This document shows positions 1-8,978 of a stretch of 64,000 nt of DNA, one piece after another. The notes under the pieces were generated by a model. That model saw only the letters and a program-made list of their open reading frames with translations, was not told the origin of the DNA and ran no database searches. How positions within the stretch are numbered: the stretch's first letter is position 1; each line of letters starts with the position of its first letter. The stretch is from Streptomyces sp. CMB-StM0423 (GTDB taxonomy: Bacteria; Actinomycetota; Actinomycetes; Streptomycetales; Streptomycetaceae): positions 3,226,501 to 3,290,500 of the forward strand of contig NZ_CP025407.1 in assembly GCF_002847285.1 (NCBI RefSeq). Direction: 5' to 3'. Made by a program: the position numbers and the translations under genes.

Positions 1-73
1 GCGGAACGTCTGCCGCCGTGCGACGCTGCCGCTGGGGAGGTGGCGGCATACGGGCCGGACGTACGGAGGCGAC

Positions 74-1690
74 ATGAGCCCTGGCGGGCAGGAGACACCG
101 CGGCACGGCGCGGAAGACGGGCCTGTACTGCGCCGCAGAACCCTGCTGAAGGCGGGTGCCGGGCTCGTCCCCGCGATCGCCGGCGCCTGCGACGCCCCCG
201 CCGCCGGCGAAGGCGGCGCATCGGCCTCGCACCGGCCGGAGGACGAACGGGACCGGTCCGGGACCTCCGACTGGCGTATCCGCTCGCAAGGTCCCGCGGC
301 GGCCGTCGCCGCGTATACCGACCGGGTGAGCGTGCGGCCGGGCGACGAGTGCGGCCTGTACGTGTCGACGACCGCCCCGTCCTTCAAGGTCTCGGCCTTC
401 CGCATCGGCTGGTACGGCGGGGCGGGGGCGCGGCTGGTGTGGTCGTCCGGGCGGGTACGGGGCCGGGCCCAGTCCGGGCCCCGGCTGGTGTCCGGTACCC
501 GTACGATCCGGGCGGAGTGGCGGCGCACGATGAGCCTCGACACGGAGGGCTGGCCGGAGGGTGCCTACCTGCTGCGGCTCGACACCCGGGACGGCCACCA
601 GCGCTACGTCCCGCTCGTCGTGCGCTCGGAGCAGGGTGAGGGCCGGACGGTGCTGATGCACGCGCCCGCGACCTGGCAGGCGTACAACCGGTGGGGCGGC
701 TACAACCTCTACGAGGGCCACTCCGGTTCGTACGAGAAGCGGTCCCTGGCCGTGAGCTACGACCGGCCCTACGACCGTGACGGCGCGGAGAAGTTCATGG
801 TGTACGAGCGGCCGCTGGTGGTCCTCGCCGAACGGCTCGGCATCCCGCTGGCGTACACGACGGGGAACGACGTGCACCGCGACCCGCGGGTGCTGCGCGG
901 GGCCGCCGCGGTGATCTCCCTGGGCCACGACGAGTACTGGACCCCGCGGCAGCGCCGGCACCTCACCGAGGCCCGCGACACCGGCACCAACGTGGCCTTC
1001 CTCGGCGCCAACACCTGCTACCGCCGCATCCGCTTCGAAGGGGACAGGGTGGTCTGCTACAAGTCCTCCTTCAAGGACGACCCCTGCTACACCAGCCGCC
1101 CCGCAGCGGTGACGGCGGACTTCCGCCAGGACCCGGAACCCGACCCGGAGTCCACGCTGACGGGCGTGCTCTACGAGGGCTACCCGACGGACGCCCCCTA
1201 CGTCGTCCACACCGCGGGCCACTGGCTGTACGAGGGAACGGGCGTACGCCGCGGCGACGGCTTCGACCATCTGGTCGGCGTCGAGTACGACCGGGTCACC
1301 CCGGAGTCGCCGCACCCGGGGTCCATCGAGATCACCGCCCACTCCCCGCTGGTGTGCAACGGCCGCCGCAGCAGCAGCGATTCGGCGTACTACACCGTGC
1401 CGGGCGGCGCGGGCGTCTTCGCGACCGGCACCATGCGCTGGGTGGAGGCCCTGACGGCCAAGACCCCCCACGCGGGCCGCGTCCACGGCATGGACGCCCG
1501 CACCCGCGCCTTCGTCACCCGTACCACGGAGAACCTCCTGCACGCCTTCGCCGAAGGCCCCGCCGCCCGCCACCGGCCGAAGCCGAACCCGAACGTGAAG
1601 GAGATGTACGAGAAAGGAAGGCTGCGGGACCCCCGCAAACTGCTGAGGCCCGGGTTCCGGGGGGTAGCGGTGCGGGACGCCCGTACCTGA
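74..1690 (+). CDS. N,N-dimethylformamidase beta-like exported protein
   Basis: This 538-residue protein has an N-terminal RRRTLLKAGAGL stretch near residues 21-32 followed by a small hydrophobic segment and AGACDAP. That is the pattern of a twin-arginine signal, perhaps with a lipid-modified Cys although the lipobox is imperfect. The body matches the family of the C-terminal domain of dimethylformamidase beta subunits: it contains FRIGWYGG, a WQAYNRWGGYNLY stretch, and the SLGHDEYWT motif typical of that fold. No metal-dependent amidase activity can be assumed, because many family members are uncharacterised. The ATG start has GGAGG five bases upstream. It is convergent with the next gene, with only 18 bases between stops. 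Family confidence is good; the substrate is unknown. Confidence 0.8.
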   Translation: MSPGGQETPRHGAEDGPVLRRRTLLKAGAGLVPAIAGACDAPAAGEGGASASHRPEDERDRSGTSDWRIRSQGPAAAVAAYTDRVSVRPGDECGLYVSTTAPSFKVSAFRIGWYGGAGARLVWSSGRVRGRAQSGPRLVSGTRTIRAEWRRTMSLDTEGWPEGAYLLRLDTRDGHQRYVPLVVRSEQGEGRTVLMHAPATWQAYNRWGGYNLYEGHSGSYEKRSLAVSYDRPYDRDGAEKFMVYERPLVVLAERLGIPLAYTTGNDVHRDPRVLRGAAAVISLGHDEYWTPRQRRHLTEARDTGTNVAFLGANTCYRRIRFEGDRVVCYKSSFKDDPCYTSRPAAVTADFRQDPEPDPESTLTGVLYEGYPTDAPYVVHTAGHWLYEGTGVRRGDGFDHLVGVEYDRVTPESPHPGSIEITAHSPLVCNGRRSSSDSAYYTVPGGAGVFATGTMRWVEALTAKTPHAGRVHGMDARTRAFVTRTTENLLHAFAEGPAARHRPKPNPNVKEMYEKGRLRDPRKLLRPGFRGVAVRDART

Positions 1691-1708
1691 CGGCGCGGGA
1701 GGGCGTCG

Positions 1709-2305
1709 TCAGATCCCGGAAGCCACCAGGTTCGGCTCGCCCGCCACCGCCAGGCGCCGGTGCCTGCCCTCGCCGAACAGCTCGCCGATCACCATCCCGG
1801 GAAACTCGATCGGCTCGGTGCGCCCCTGCAGCGCCACCCGCACCCGCCACTGCTCCCGGCGATGCTCCACGAGCACGTCCGCCCATTCACGCGACGGAAC
1901 CACCACTCCGCGGAGCGCCGGGCCACCCTCGGGGCCGTACTCCCTGAACGTATGGACGAAGGGAAGCTCGGCGAGCAGCCACGCCAGATGCGCCCACGCC
2001 GGAGAAGCGGGCCGCGGCGCCCACTCCGTCCCGGCCCGCTCGCGGTCATCGGCGGGCACGGCACCGGCCTCGCCGACCGGAACCAGCGGATCCGGCTCGG
2101 GCGCCTTGCGGAAGGTGAACGTCTGGCTGACAGCGTCCAGGCGCGTCAGCTCGATGCCGAGCGGACCGCCCTTGAACGCCATGTCCGAGACCTGCTGGAA
2201 GAACGCCGACACGACCTGATCCCGCGCCTCCGGCACCCCGTCCCCGGCCTCCGGCCCGTCCAGCGGCCGGTACGAGCCCAGGTATCCGATCCGGCTCCTG
2301 CCCAT
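1709..2305 (-). CDS. Hypothetical protein, 198 aa
   Basis: I do not recognise this protein. It is soluble-looking, with no signal peptide or membrane segment, begins MGRSRIGYLGSYRP, and contains a Trp/His-rich middle (WAHLAWLLAELPFVHTF) and an acidic-basic C-terminal half. Two ATG codons lie six bases apart. A GGTGGAGG ribosome site abuts the first and is six bases from the second, so the second (2305) is preferred. Codon third positions are GC-rich in this frame and not in the overlapping plus-strand frames, which supports it as a real gene. It is divergent from the downstream lipoprotein gene at 2465 and convergent with the dimethylformamidase-like gene. Confidence 0.6.
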   Translation of the reverse strand: MGRSRIGYLGSYRPLDGPEAGDGVPEARDQVVSAFFQQVSDMAFKGGPLGIELTRLDAVSQTFTFRKAPEPDPLVPVGEAGAVPADDRERAGTEWAPRPASPAWAHLAWLLAELPFVHTFREYGPEGGPALRGVVVPSREWADVLVEHRREQWRVRVALQGRTEPIEFPGMVIGELFGEGRHRRLAVAGEPNLVASGI

Positions 2306-2464
2306 ACACATCCTCCACCTTCGTCCGGGTCGATTCTGCCGGAGGGCGGCGGTCCGCCGGTGGCCGGCGAACTTCCCTGCCGCGCAGCCCTGGACGAGGT
2401 TTGCGGACCGTCAGCCGCGGTGACATTGTGGTGCGCTCAGTCGAATACGGGGTGGGGGACGCTG

Positions 2465-3769
2465 ATGCGTACAACGAGGTGGATCGCCTGCGCGGCGGTG
2501 GTGGTGGCGTTACTGGCGGGCTGCTCGGACTCCGGAGAGGACGAGGAGAACCCCGGGGCGAAGGACGGCAAGCGCACCGGCCCGTCGCCGAGTGCCGAGG
2601 CGACGCCGCCCGGCACCCAGTTGGAGGTGCCGACGCTGTACGACACGGGGCGCGGCTGGGAGTCGACGGAGGAGGGCACGCAGTTGCCGCTCCCGCGGAC
2701 CGGCGCGGTGGCGGTGTACTGGGAGCGGCCGGGCGAGGGGGGACCCGACGAGCACGGGTTCACGGTCCTGGACGCCGCAACGGGCGAGAAGCGGTGGAGC
2801 AGCGTCCCCGTCAGCCCGCTGGGGAGTACGAATCTTCCGTACATCAGGGCGACCGTGGACGGCAAGGAGTATCTGGCCGTCTGGTCGTCCGGCACCACGG
2901 ACGACGATGCCGTCAACCGCGGCAGGGAGATCGTCGCCATCGACATCTTCCCGGCCGATTCGTCCGGTGACGGCGTCCAACCGGTCCACGTCGAGGTGGA
3001 CGGTGAGGGCAAGGTCCGCGACGGCGGCGCCGGCCTGCTGGTGGAGAGCGGCGACGACACCGTGGTGGCCGTCGACCCGGCGACCGGCGACACCACCGAG
3101 TACGGCATCGACGACCAGGAACCGCCGGCCGACTGCCCACAGTGCGAGAGCAGTTGGGAGGTTCGGGGACTCACGGCCAACGGTCTGCTGATGGGCACCA
3201 GCATCGACATCGACTACAGCGGCTTCTGGGTCCCCGGCGGCTGGACCTCCGCCGACCTCCGCCCGAAGGGCGTCGACCCGGATGGGTCGCCCATCGCCCA
3301 GGTCATCTCCGACGACCTCCTCGTCGTCGACTGGGGCCAGGAGCGGAACACCGACGCGATCGTGTGGAGCGCCGTCGACAGCGCCTCGGGTGAGACGCTC
3401 GCCACGGTCCGCTGTGAGGGGGACACGACCCCCATAGACGACCACATGTCGGCCAACGGCCGCTACCTCGTCCACGGGGGCCGCGTGTTCGACCTCGAAG
3501 AGGGCACAGGCGTCTGCTACGAGCGCACGGACTCGACAAACCCGGTCGAGTTCCAACTCGCCACCGACGAGGGCGTGGTGTACGGGAACGCCATCAACTC
3601 GGAGGGCTTCAGCTCCTCGGGGCGGCCGGTGCAACTCGACATGAGGACCGGCAAGATCCAGGAGTTCGACGACGTCAACATCGACTTCCCCTTCGGCGAC
3701 ACCGCCGGTTTCGGCCTGTTCTGGGACGAAGCGTCGCGCACGATGGTCGCGTACCCACACGCGAGCTGA
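2465..3769 (+). CDS. Secreted lipoprotein with PQQ-like beta-propeller
   Basis: A 434-residue protein begins MRTTRWIACAAVVVALLAGC, a clear type II signal peptide with lipobox LAGC (Cys20), so it is predicted to be anchored outside the membrane. After an acidic linker come repeated blade-like segments with motifs such as VLDAATGEKRW, AVDPATGDT and DSASGETLATV. These are the hallmark of PQQ-like beta-propeller repeats. No cofactor-binding residues can be assigned, so a structural or binding role is more likely than dehydrogenase activity. The start is the ATG followed by the signal peptide; an open frame runs far upstream but lacks a signal and overlaps the opposite gene. Confidence 0.8.
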   Translation: MRTTRWIACAAVVVALLAGCSDSGEDEENPGAKDGKRTGPSPSAEATPPGTQLEVPTLYDTGRGWESTEEGTQLPLPRTGAVAVYWERPGEGGPDEHGFTVLDAATGEKRWSSVPVSPLGSTNLPYIRATVDGKEYLAVWSSGTTDDDAVNRGREIVAIDIFPADSSGDGVQPVHVEVDGEGKVRDGGAGLLVESGDDTVVAVDPATGDTTEYGIDDQEPPADCPQCESSWEVRGLTANGLLMGTSIDIDYSGFWVPGGWTSADLRPKGVDPDGSPIAQVISDDLLVVDWGQERNTDAIVWSAVDSASGETLATVRCEGDTTPIDDHMSANGRYLVHGGRVFDLEEGTGVCYERTDSTNPVEFQLATDEGVVYGNAINSEGFSSSGRPVQLDMRTGKIQEFDDVNIDFPFGDTAGFGLFWDEASRTMVAYPHAS

Positions 3770-3861
3770 ACCCCCGCACCGCCCGCACCGCGGCACTGGA
3801 CGAGCCCCCGTCTCCCGGGGCAGCGGTGCCGGAGGACGGAGCCGGGTGTGGTGTGGTCTGG

Positions 3862-4854
3862 TCACTGGTAGGTGAAGGGCAGGGAGTTGCTGGTGCCGCC
3901 GGGGGTGTGGACGGTGAGGGGGGCGGTTCCGGTGCCGGGTGGTGCGGTGGCGACGACGATGGTGTCGGAGATGGCGGCGAAGTTGGCGAGGGTGGCGCCG
4001 AAGAGGACTTTGTCGGTGTAGGTGAGGGCGGTGCCGTTGATGGTGATGTCGGTGCCGCCGGTGGTGGGGCCGGTGTTGGGGGCGAGGCTGGTGAGGACGG
4101 GTTGTGGTAGGTAGGTGTAGTAGGGGTTGCCGATGCTGGTGCTGCTGGTGCCTCCGGGTGTGGTGACGGTGACCACGGCGGTGCCGGTGCCGGCCGGTGC
4201 GGTTGCGGTGATCTCGTTGTCGCTCACGGCGACGTAGCCGGCGGTCTGGGCTGCGAAGTGGACGGCAGTGGTGCCGGTCAGGCCGGCCCCGAGGATGGTG
4301 ACGCTGTTGCCGCCACCGTTGGGCCCGAAATGGGGATCGAGGTCTATGAGGACGGGCGCCGGTGCCGTGACGTAGGTGTAGGTGATGCTGTTGCTGGTGC
4401 CGCCCGGTGTCGTCACCGTCACGGCGACGGAACCCGAGCCCGCGGGTGCGGTGGCGGTGATCTGCGTGTCGTTGTTGACCGTGAATGCCGCTGAGGCGGC
4501 GCCGAAGTGGACCGAAGTGGCACCGGTGAATCCGGTGCCCGTGAGGACCACCTGAGTCCCGCCGCTCGTCGGCCCCTGGCCGGGTACGAGCCCGCTGAGT
4601 ACCGGCGCCGGGACGTAGGTGTAGGTGAGGCCGTTGCTCGTCCCGCTCGGCGACGTCACCCGCACGGTCACGGCTCCGGAGCCCGGGGGCGCGACGGCTG
4701 TGATCGAGGAGTTGCTGACCACCCCGAAAGTGGCGGAGTTCGTGCCGAAGCGGACGGCGGTGGCGCCGGTGAAGGCGGAGCCGGAGATGGTGACCTGGTT
4801 GCCACCGGCGGCGGGGCCCTGGGTGGGATTGAGAGCGCTGATCACCGGTGCCAT
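3862..4854 (-). CDS. Four-repeat IPT/TIG domain protein
   Basis: The 330-residue product is almost entirely four IPT/TIG immunoglobulin-like repeats of about 82 residues (1-81, 82-165, 166-249, 250-330). Each starts with a P-V-L/I-x-x-L-x-P-x-x-GP pattern and has GTGFTGAT-V-FG and VTVTTPGGTSN-type strands. TIG domains are known from surface receptors, phage tail proteins and transcription factors. No signal peptide, lipobox, membrane segment or sortase motif is visible, so secretion by a standard route is not supported. It is the second gene of a two-gene unit, 125 bases downstream of another TIG gene on the same strand. The ATG has GAAAGG nearby. Function unknown. Confidence 0.85.
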   Translation of the reverse strand: MAPVISALNPTQGPAAGGNQVTISGSAFTGATAVRFGTNSATFGVVSNSSITAVAPPGSGAVTVRVTSPSGTSNGLTYTYVPAPVLSGLVPGQGPTSGGTQVVLTGTGFTGATSVHFGAASAAFTVNNDTQITATAPAGSGSVAVTVTTPGGTSNSITYTYVTAPAPVLIDLDPHFGPNGGGNSVTILGAGLTGTTAVHFAAQTAGYVAVSDNEITATAPAGTGTAVVTVTTPGGTSSTSIGNPYYTYLPQPVLTSLAPNTGPTTGGTDITINGTALTYTDKVLFGATLANFAAISDTIVVATAPPGTGTAPLTVHTPGGTSNSLPFTYQ

Positions 4855-4979
4855 GGAAAGGACCTTTCTCGCTGTGTTTCTCGTCCGGGCGCTGTGCACA
4901 TCTGTGCGCTCGCCATGCCCGGTTCGGGGGCGTGTGTGCCCTGGTTGCCCATGGCACACACGCGCGCGGTGTTGTGCGG

Positions 4980-5777
4980 TCAGGTGTTGAAGACCAGAGC
5001 GGGAGTGGTGGTGCCGCCGGGGTTGGTGACGGTCACATTGAGCGCCGTTCCCGTCGGGGCACCGGAGGGGACCGTCACGATCAGTTGGGTGTCGCTGGAA
5101 GCGGCGAAACTGGCCGGGAAGTCGGTCGGGCCTGCGGGGTCGGTGAAGGTCACCGCGCTGACATCGTAGAAGCCGGTGCCCGTGATGAGGACGCCGCTGT
5201 CTCCCGGCGACCCGGTACTGGGACTGATGGCCGTGGCCGTCGGCTGGTCGTAGTAGGAGTACTGGTCGGCGGCTCCGGTGATGGTGCTGGTCCCGCCCGG
5301 GTTGGTCACCGTGACGTTGACGGTGACCGGGGCGCCGGTGACGGCGAAGGAGGGCGGGGTGGCGGAGCGCTGGGAGTCGCTGACGACGGCGCCGAGGGTG
5401 CCGGCGCCGGCGGCACCGAAGGTGACCGCCGTGGCAGCGGCTAATCCGCTGCCGAAGAGGGTGCTGGCCGGCGGGGAGGTGTCGGGGCCGACGTTGGCGC
5501 TGACGCCCCCGATCGTGGGGGCGGCGATGTAGAAGAACGCCTTGCTGTTGCTGGTGGAGCTGCCCACGGTCACGCTGGCGTTGACCTGCCCGGCGCAACC
5601 GCCGGGGGCGGTGACGCTGATCTGGGTGTTGGCGACCGTGACCGTACCGTTCACGGACGTGCTGCCGAAGTGGACGACCGGCGTGCTGGCGAGGGCGCCG
5701 AACCCGGTACCGGTGATGGTCACCGAGGTGCCGGCCGTGCCCTGGGTGGGGCTGATGGACGTGATGAAGGGGGCCAT
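4980..5777 (-). CDS. Three-repeat IPT/TIG domain protein
   Basis: A 265-residue protein consists of three IPT/TIG repeats (about 1-84, 85-176, 177-265), starting MAPFITSISPTQGTAG and ending in TNPGGTTTPALVFNT. The start is fixed by a strong AAAGGAG ribosome site nine bases before the ATG, and the N-terminus goes straight into the first repeat, so there is no leader. The middle repeat is more diverged (NVGPDTSPPAST, SDSQRSATPP). It is the first gene of the pair and shares its MAP-I-S-P-TQG opening with its neighbour, so the two look like duplicates with repeat gain or loss. A decayed relative lies at 17157-17583. Confidence 0.85.
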   Translation of the reverse strand: MAPFITSISPTQGTAGTSVTITGTGFGALASTPVVHFGSTSVNGTVTVANTQISVTAPGGCAGQVNASVTVGSSTSNSKAFFYIAAPTIGGVSANVGPDTSPPASTLFGSGLAAATAVTFGAAGAGTLGAVVSDSQRSATPPSFAVTGAPVTVNVTVTNPGGTSTITGAADQYSYYDQPTATAISPSTGSPGDSGVLITGTGFYDVSAVTFTDPAGPTDFPASFAASSDTQLIVTVPSGAPTGTALNVTVTNPGGTTTPALVFNT

Positions 5778-6309
5778 GGGGTCCTCTCCTTTGCGGAGTG
5801 AGTTCTGCCGCCGCATCCGGATCAGTGCCGCGTGCGGCAGCAGACACGAGGAAGCAGATCGGATCACCACGCCGGGTACGCCCGTGACCGGGTTGCCGAG
5901 CCGAGGCGTCTTGGGAATCGCGGCACTGCCGCCGATGCCCCCAGCGGAGGGATGTGCGGTCCGCCTGTGTCGGACATAGCCAGTGAGCCACTCGGGTGAA
6001 AGAAGTGGCAAGAATATGCACGACACATCACCCAAACGAGTTACATCCGAGTGACTGTTGGGACATATGAACACATGTGAGTCGATCCACCTCCCCGCCC
6101 GGCCGCACCCGCATGTTCCGCGCTGAGACGGGAGGAACCGGAAGCACCACGGAGAAAAGGGGGTGTTACTCCGGGGGGGGTATTCCGTGTGATCCAAGTG
6201 GACCGTCTCCCGAGTGCCTTCCGTGTCGTCACCGCAAAGGGCGACTACGGTCCTCGGCTGTCCGGCCGGGTGCACAAGCCCGGAAAACCCTCGTTCAAGG
6301 AGCCCATCA
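5778..6309. other. Divergent intergenic region, TIG pair / Ig-like gene
   Basis: This 532-base gap separates the minus-strand TIG pair from the plus-strand Ig-like gene, so it must hold both promoters. It is visibly less GC-rich than the flanking genes between about 5990 and 6200, where ATG-, ACA- and TGT-rich text and a CACATGTG palindrome occur. I see no convincing -35/-10 pair, no tRNA and no conserved coding frame. Short open frames here show no third-position GC bias and are treated as noise. Confidence 0.5.
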
Positions 6310-6792
6310 GTGAGTCGTTGGCAGCGATGGAGATTCTGGAAGACAGCGTTCTTCTGCGCACTGGCCGCAGTCATCGGCCTGGCTTCCCCGGCCGCAGCCC
6401 TGGAGCCCTCGACCACCTCGGTCACCGCAACACCCTCAACCGCAGCCGTCGGGGCACCGGTGGAACTGGACGCCACGGTCAGTTGCCCCGAGGACCCCAG
6501 CGGCGGCCTGGGCGTCTCCTTCTTCGACGGCCCCGACCTCCTGGCCACCGTCCCGGTCGCCCCCGACGGCACCGCAACATACGACACGACCTTCGCCACC
6601 ACAGGCACCCACACCATCACCGCCGCCTACAACGGCAACGACAACTGCGCCGCCTCCAACGACGAAGCCACCGTCACGGTCTCCTCCTCCCCCACTCCCC
6701 CCGACCCGCCCTACGGCTTCTGCGTCCTCGCCTGCGGCGGCGTGATCAACTTCACCGTCGGCAACATCGACAACGACGTCGTCGTGTACTGA
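6310..6792 (+). CDS. Small secreted bacterial Ig-like protein
   Basis: From a GTG with AAGGAG seven bases upstream, the frame gives 160 residues. An Arg/Trp-rich start and hydrophobic core (TAFFCALAAVIGLASPAAA) form a Sec signal peptide. One Ig-like domain of the Big_3/Ig-repeat type follows (TTSVTATPSTAAVGAPVEL, then TGTHTITAAYNGNDNC and ATVTVSSSP). The C-terminal tail is Cys-containing and hydrophobic (YGFCVLACGG, then a run ending DNDVVVY). A single domain without a repeat array or anchor is small for this class. An upstream in-frame ATG exists but would bury the ribosome site and signal. It is divergent from the TIG pair and upstream of an NsdA-like regulator; its role is unknown. Confidence 0.7.
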   Translation: MSRWQRWRFWKTAFFCALAAVIGLASPAAALEPSTTSVTATPSTAAVGAPVELDATVSCPEDPSGGLGVSFFDGPDLLATVPVAPDGTATYDTTFATTGTHTITAAYNGNDNCAASNDEATVTVSSSPTPPDPPYGFCVLACGGVINFTVGNIDNDVVVY

Positions 6793-6806
6793 ACACCCCG
6801 ACGACC

Positions 6807-6844
6807 GGGCGCCGCTCGCCGTGATCAATGGCTGAGCGGCGCCC
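6807..6844 (+). terminator. Intrinsic terminator-like hairpin
   Basis: GGGCGCCGCTC pairs perfectly with GAGCGGCGCCC across a 16-base loop, 15 bases after the stop of the Ig-like gene. There is no long U-run, which is normal for actinomycetes. Confidence 0.6.
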
Positions 6845-7308
6845 GCAGCCGTCCCACACCACCGCCGCCACGAGACCCCCCTACACGAACGCGCCTGGTA
6901 ACGCGCCCGGATCGGCGAACTTGCCGGGCCGCGCACAACCGCCGCCCCCGGGTGAATCGCCGGCAGAAGCAGGGCTTGCGGCCGCCGGTGCGGCGCGGAG
7001 CTGGGCGAGGTCGGCCCGCGTTCATCGTGCCGTGCGCTACCTCCTCCCACGGGCACCGTATTAAAAGGAATAACTAATGAGAAGGTGAAAACAGGTGCAC
7101 GAGGGAACGTTTCTTTCCCAAATGCTACTTGCGCGCCGGTACATGCGACTTCGATTCCGGTTCACCACTTTGCGCACTTGCCAGAGGCAATCGGAAACAT
7201 GAGAATGGCTGCAGGGGGGTCTGGTTCTCGCACGGGGCTGCTTGGTCAAATTTCCTCATTGAGTGACGGCACGGCCGGTCCGCTCAGGGGTTCTTTGAAA
7301 GGATGAAG
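6845..7308. other. Intergenic region upstream of the NsdA-like regulator
   Basis: About 460 bases without a supported gene. The stretch 7060-7300 is clearly AT-richer than its surroundings (for example GTATTAAAAGGAATAACTAATG), as expected for the promoter of the regulator that starts at 7309. Short frames here lack codon bias. No RNA gene or repeat was recognised. Confidence 0.5.
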
Positions 7309-8790
7309 ATGGCTGCCCGCAAGCTTGTTTCTCGTCCGCCGAATCAGAGACTTGAGGCCCTGCTGCACGAGGCGGGGATCTCGAATGCCGGACTCGCTCG
7401 GCGAGTGAACATCCGGGGCAGCCAGCGCGGACTCAACCTGCGTCACGACAAGACCTCCGTGAGTCGGTGGGTGCGTGGTCAGCGTCCTCGAATCCGCACG
7501 GCCGTGATTATCGCCGAAGTACTCAGCGAGAAACTCGACCGTACCGTATCGCTGGACGAGATCGGAATGGGGTACGGGAAAAGCCTGGCCAGTAACGTCG
7601 GTCTGAAATTTGCACCAGATCTGCCCGAGGCCATCCAGTCGACATGCGAACTCTGGTCCTGCGACGCCGACCCCCGGGGCCTGGTGTTCGGCCCCACGGT
7701 GGCGGTCTCCACCCTGATCGGCCCCAGCCGCGACTGGCTCATCACGGCATGCGATGCGGAGGTCTCCCGCGAGGGCGGCTCACAGGTGCACCTCGCCGAC
7801 GTGGAGGCGGTGCGGGAGACGACCCTGGCGCTGTCCGGGCTCGACCGCAGCTTCGGCGGCGGCCACACGCGTTCCGTCGCGGTGCACTACCTCAACGTAT
7901 TCGTCTCCGGACTGCTCTCAGGCACCTACACGGAGACGACCGGCCGCAGCCTCTTCGCCGCCGTTGCCCAACTCGCCAAGCACACCGGCCTCATGACGGT
8001 GGACACCGGCAGGCCCAGTCTGGCGCAGCGCTACTACATCCAGGCGCTCAGGCTGGCTCAAGCGGCCGGCGACCGCGCGCTCGGTGGATTCGTGCTGGCC
8101 GACGGTATGGCCTATATCGCGCCGCTTCTCGGTCACCCACGAGAAGTGGTGCCACTCGCCCTCGCCGCCCGTGGCGGCACCGGCGGCCTCACTACCCCGT
8201 CCTTGGAAGCACTGTTTCACCTGGCGGAGGCACGCGGGCACGCTTTGCTTGGCGACGCATTCTCCTGCGAGCGGAGCGCAGACCTCGCACTGGAGACGTT
8301 CGACGAAACGTCCGCGGACGGCGAACCCCGGTGGATCGCGGACTTCACCGCGGCGCACCTGGCCGACGGGCTGGCCCATTGCTACCGCGATCTGGGCCGT
8401 CCGGCCGAGTCGGCCCGTTGGGCTCAGACGGCGCTCGACGGCCTGCCCCTGAGAGACGTACGCCGTCGCGCCATCGATCTGCTGCTACTTGCCACTGCAC
8501 AGGCCGAGGCCGGTCAGGTGACGGAGGGGTGTCACCACGCCTTGCGCGCACTGGAATTACTCGGCGGACTGCGCTCCCACCTCGGCATGGAGTATCTGAG
8601 TGATTTCCGCGGACGCCTGCAAGGCAACCGGGACAGCGAAGCGCGGCGGGCGTTCGAGGACCGGATGGCCGACAGCGCAACCACGTTGGGCAGGCAGCGA
8701 GGAGGGGAGGCCCGTGCCATGGAGACCGACCTGGGCCGCTGGCACGTTGCGGACGCCGGCCCCGTGCCTCAGACACCGGCTGCAAGGTAG
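7309..8790 (+). CDS. NsdA-like helix-turn-helix regulator with TPR-like C-terminus
   Basis: The protein (493 aa from the ATG at 7309, 495 from 7303) opens with a Cro/CI-type helix-turn-helix: LEALLHEAGISNAGLARRVN, then DKTSVSRWVRGQRPR and VIIAEVLSEKL. About 300 residues of alpha-helical, TPR-like repeats follow (QRYYIQALRLAQAAGDRALG and similar). This is the layout of the Streptomyces NsdA family, whose founding member represses antibiotic production and sporulation. The second ATG is better placed (GAAAGG, six-base spacing). It sits between the Ig-like gene and the polyketide synthase and is convergent with the latter, so control of the PKS operon is a reasonable inference only. It is not close enough to name nsdA. 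Confidence 0.75.
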   Translation: MAARKLVSRPPNQRLEALLHEAGISNAGLARRVNIRGSQRGLNLRHDKTSVSRWVRGQRPRIRTAVIIAEVLSEKLDRTVSLDEIGMGYGKSLASNVGLKFAPDLPEAIQSTCELWSCDADPRGLVFGPTVAVSTLIGPSRDWLITACDAEVSREGGSQVHLADVEAVRETTLALSGLDRSFGGGHTRSVAVHYLNVFVSGLLSGTYTETTGRSLFAAVAQLAKHTGLMTVDTGRPSLAQRYYIQALRLAQAAGDRALGGFVLADGMAYIAPLLGHPREVVPLALAARGGTGGLTTPSLEALFHLAEARGHALLGDAFSCERSADLALETFDETSADGEPRWIADFTAAHLADGLAHCYRDLGRPAESARWAQTALDGLPLRDVRRRAIDLLLLATAQAEAGQVTEGCHHALRALELLGGLRSHLGMEYLSDFRGRLQGNRDSEARRAFEDRMADSATTLGRQRGGEARAMETDLGRWHVADAGPVPQTPAAR

Positions 8791-8978
8791 CGGCCGGCGA
8801 CGTTCGAGGCCGGCACTGCGGCGGGGGCTGATGCGGCAGAGCCTTGCCGCAGCGGCGGTAGACGGCGGGGGCGGGTGACGCCGCATCAATCGACGAACTG
8901 CCGGATGGTGCACTCGCGGGCGACGGGCTCCGGGAACGGTTTGCTTACGTCCCGGGGCCCGTCAGGAATGCAGCGCAC

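Noticed and set aside
1684..1709. CTGACG/CGTCAG stem between the first two convergent genes as a terminator
   Set aside because: Only six base pairs with a long loop, and it overlaps both stop regions; too weak to call.
2510..4957. A minus-strand 815-codon frame across the lipoprotein and TIG genes
   Set aside because: It is antisense to a clear lipoprotein gene and out of frame with the TIG gene. Its product is Arg/His/Pro-rich nonsense typical of GC-rich shadow frames.
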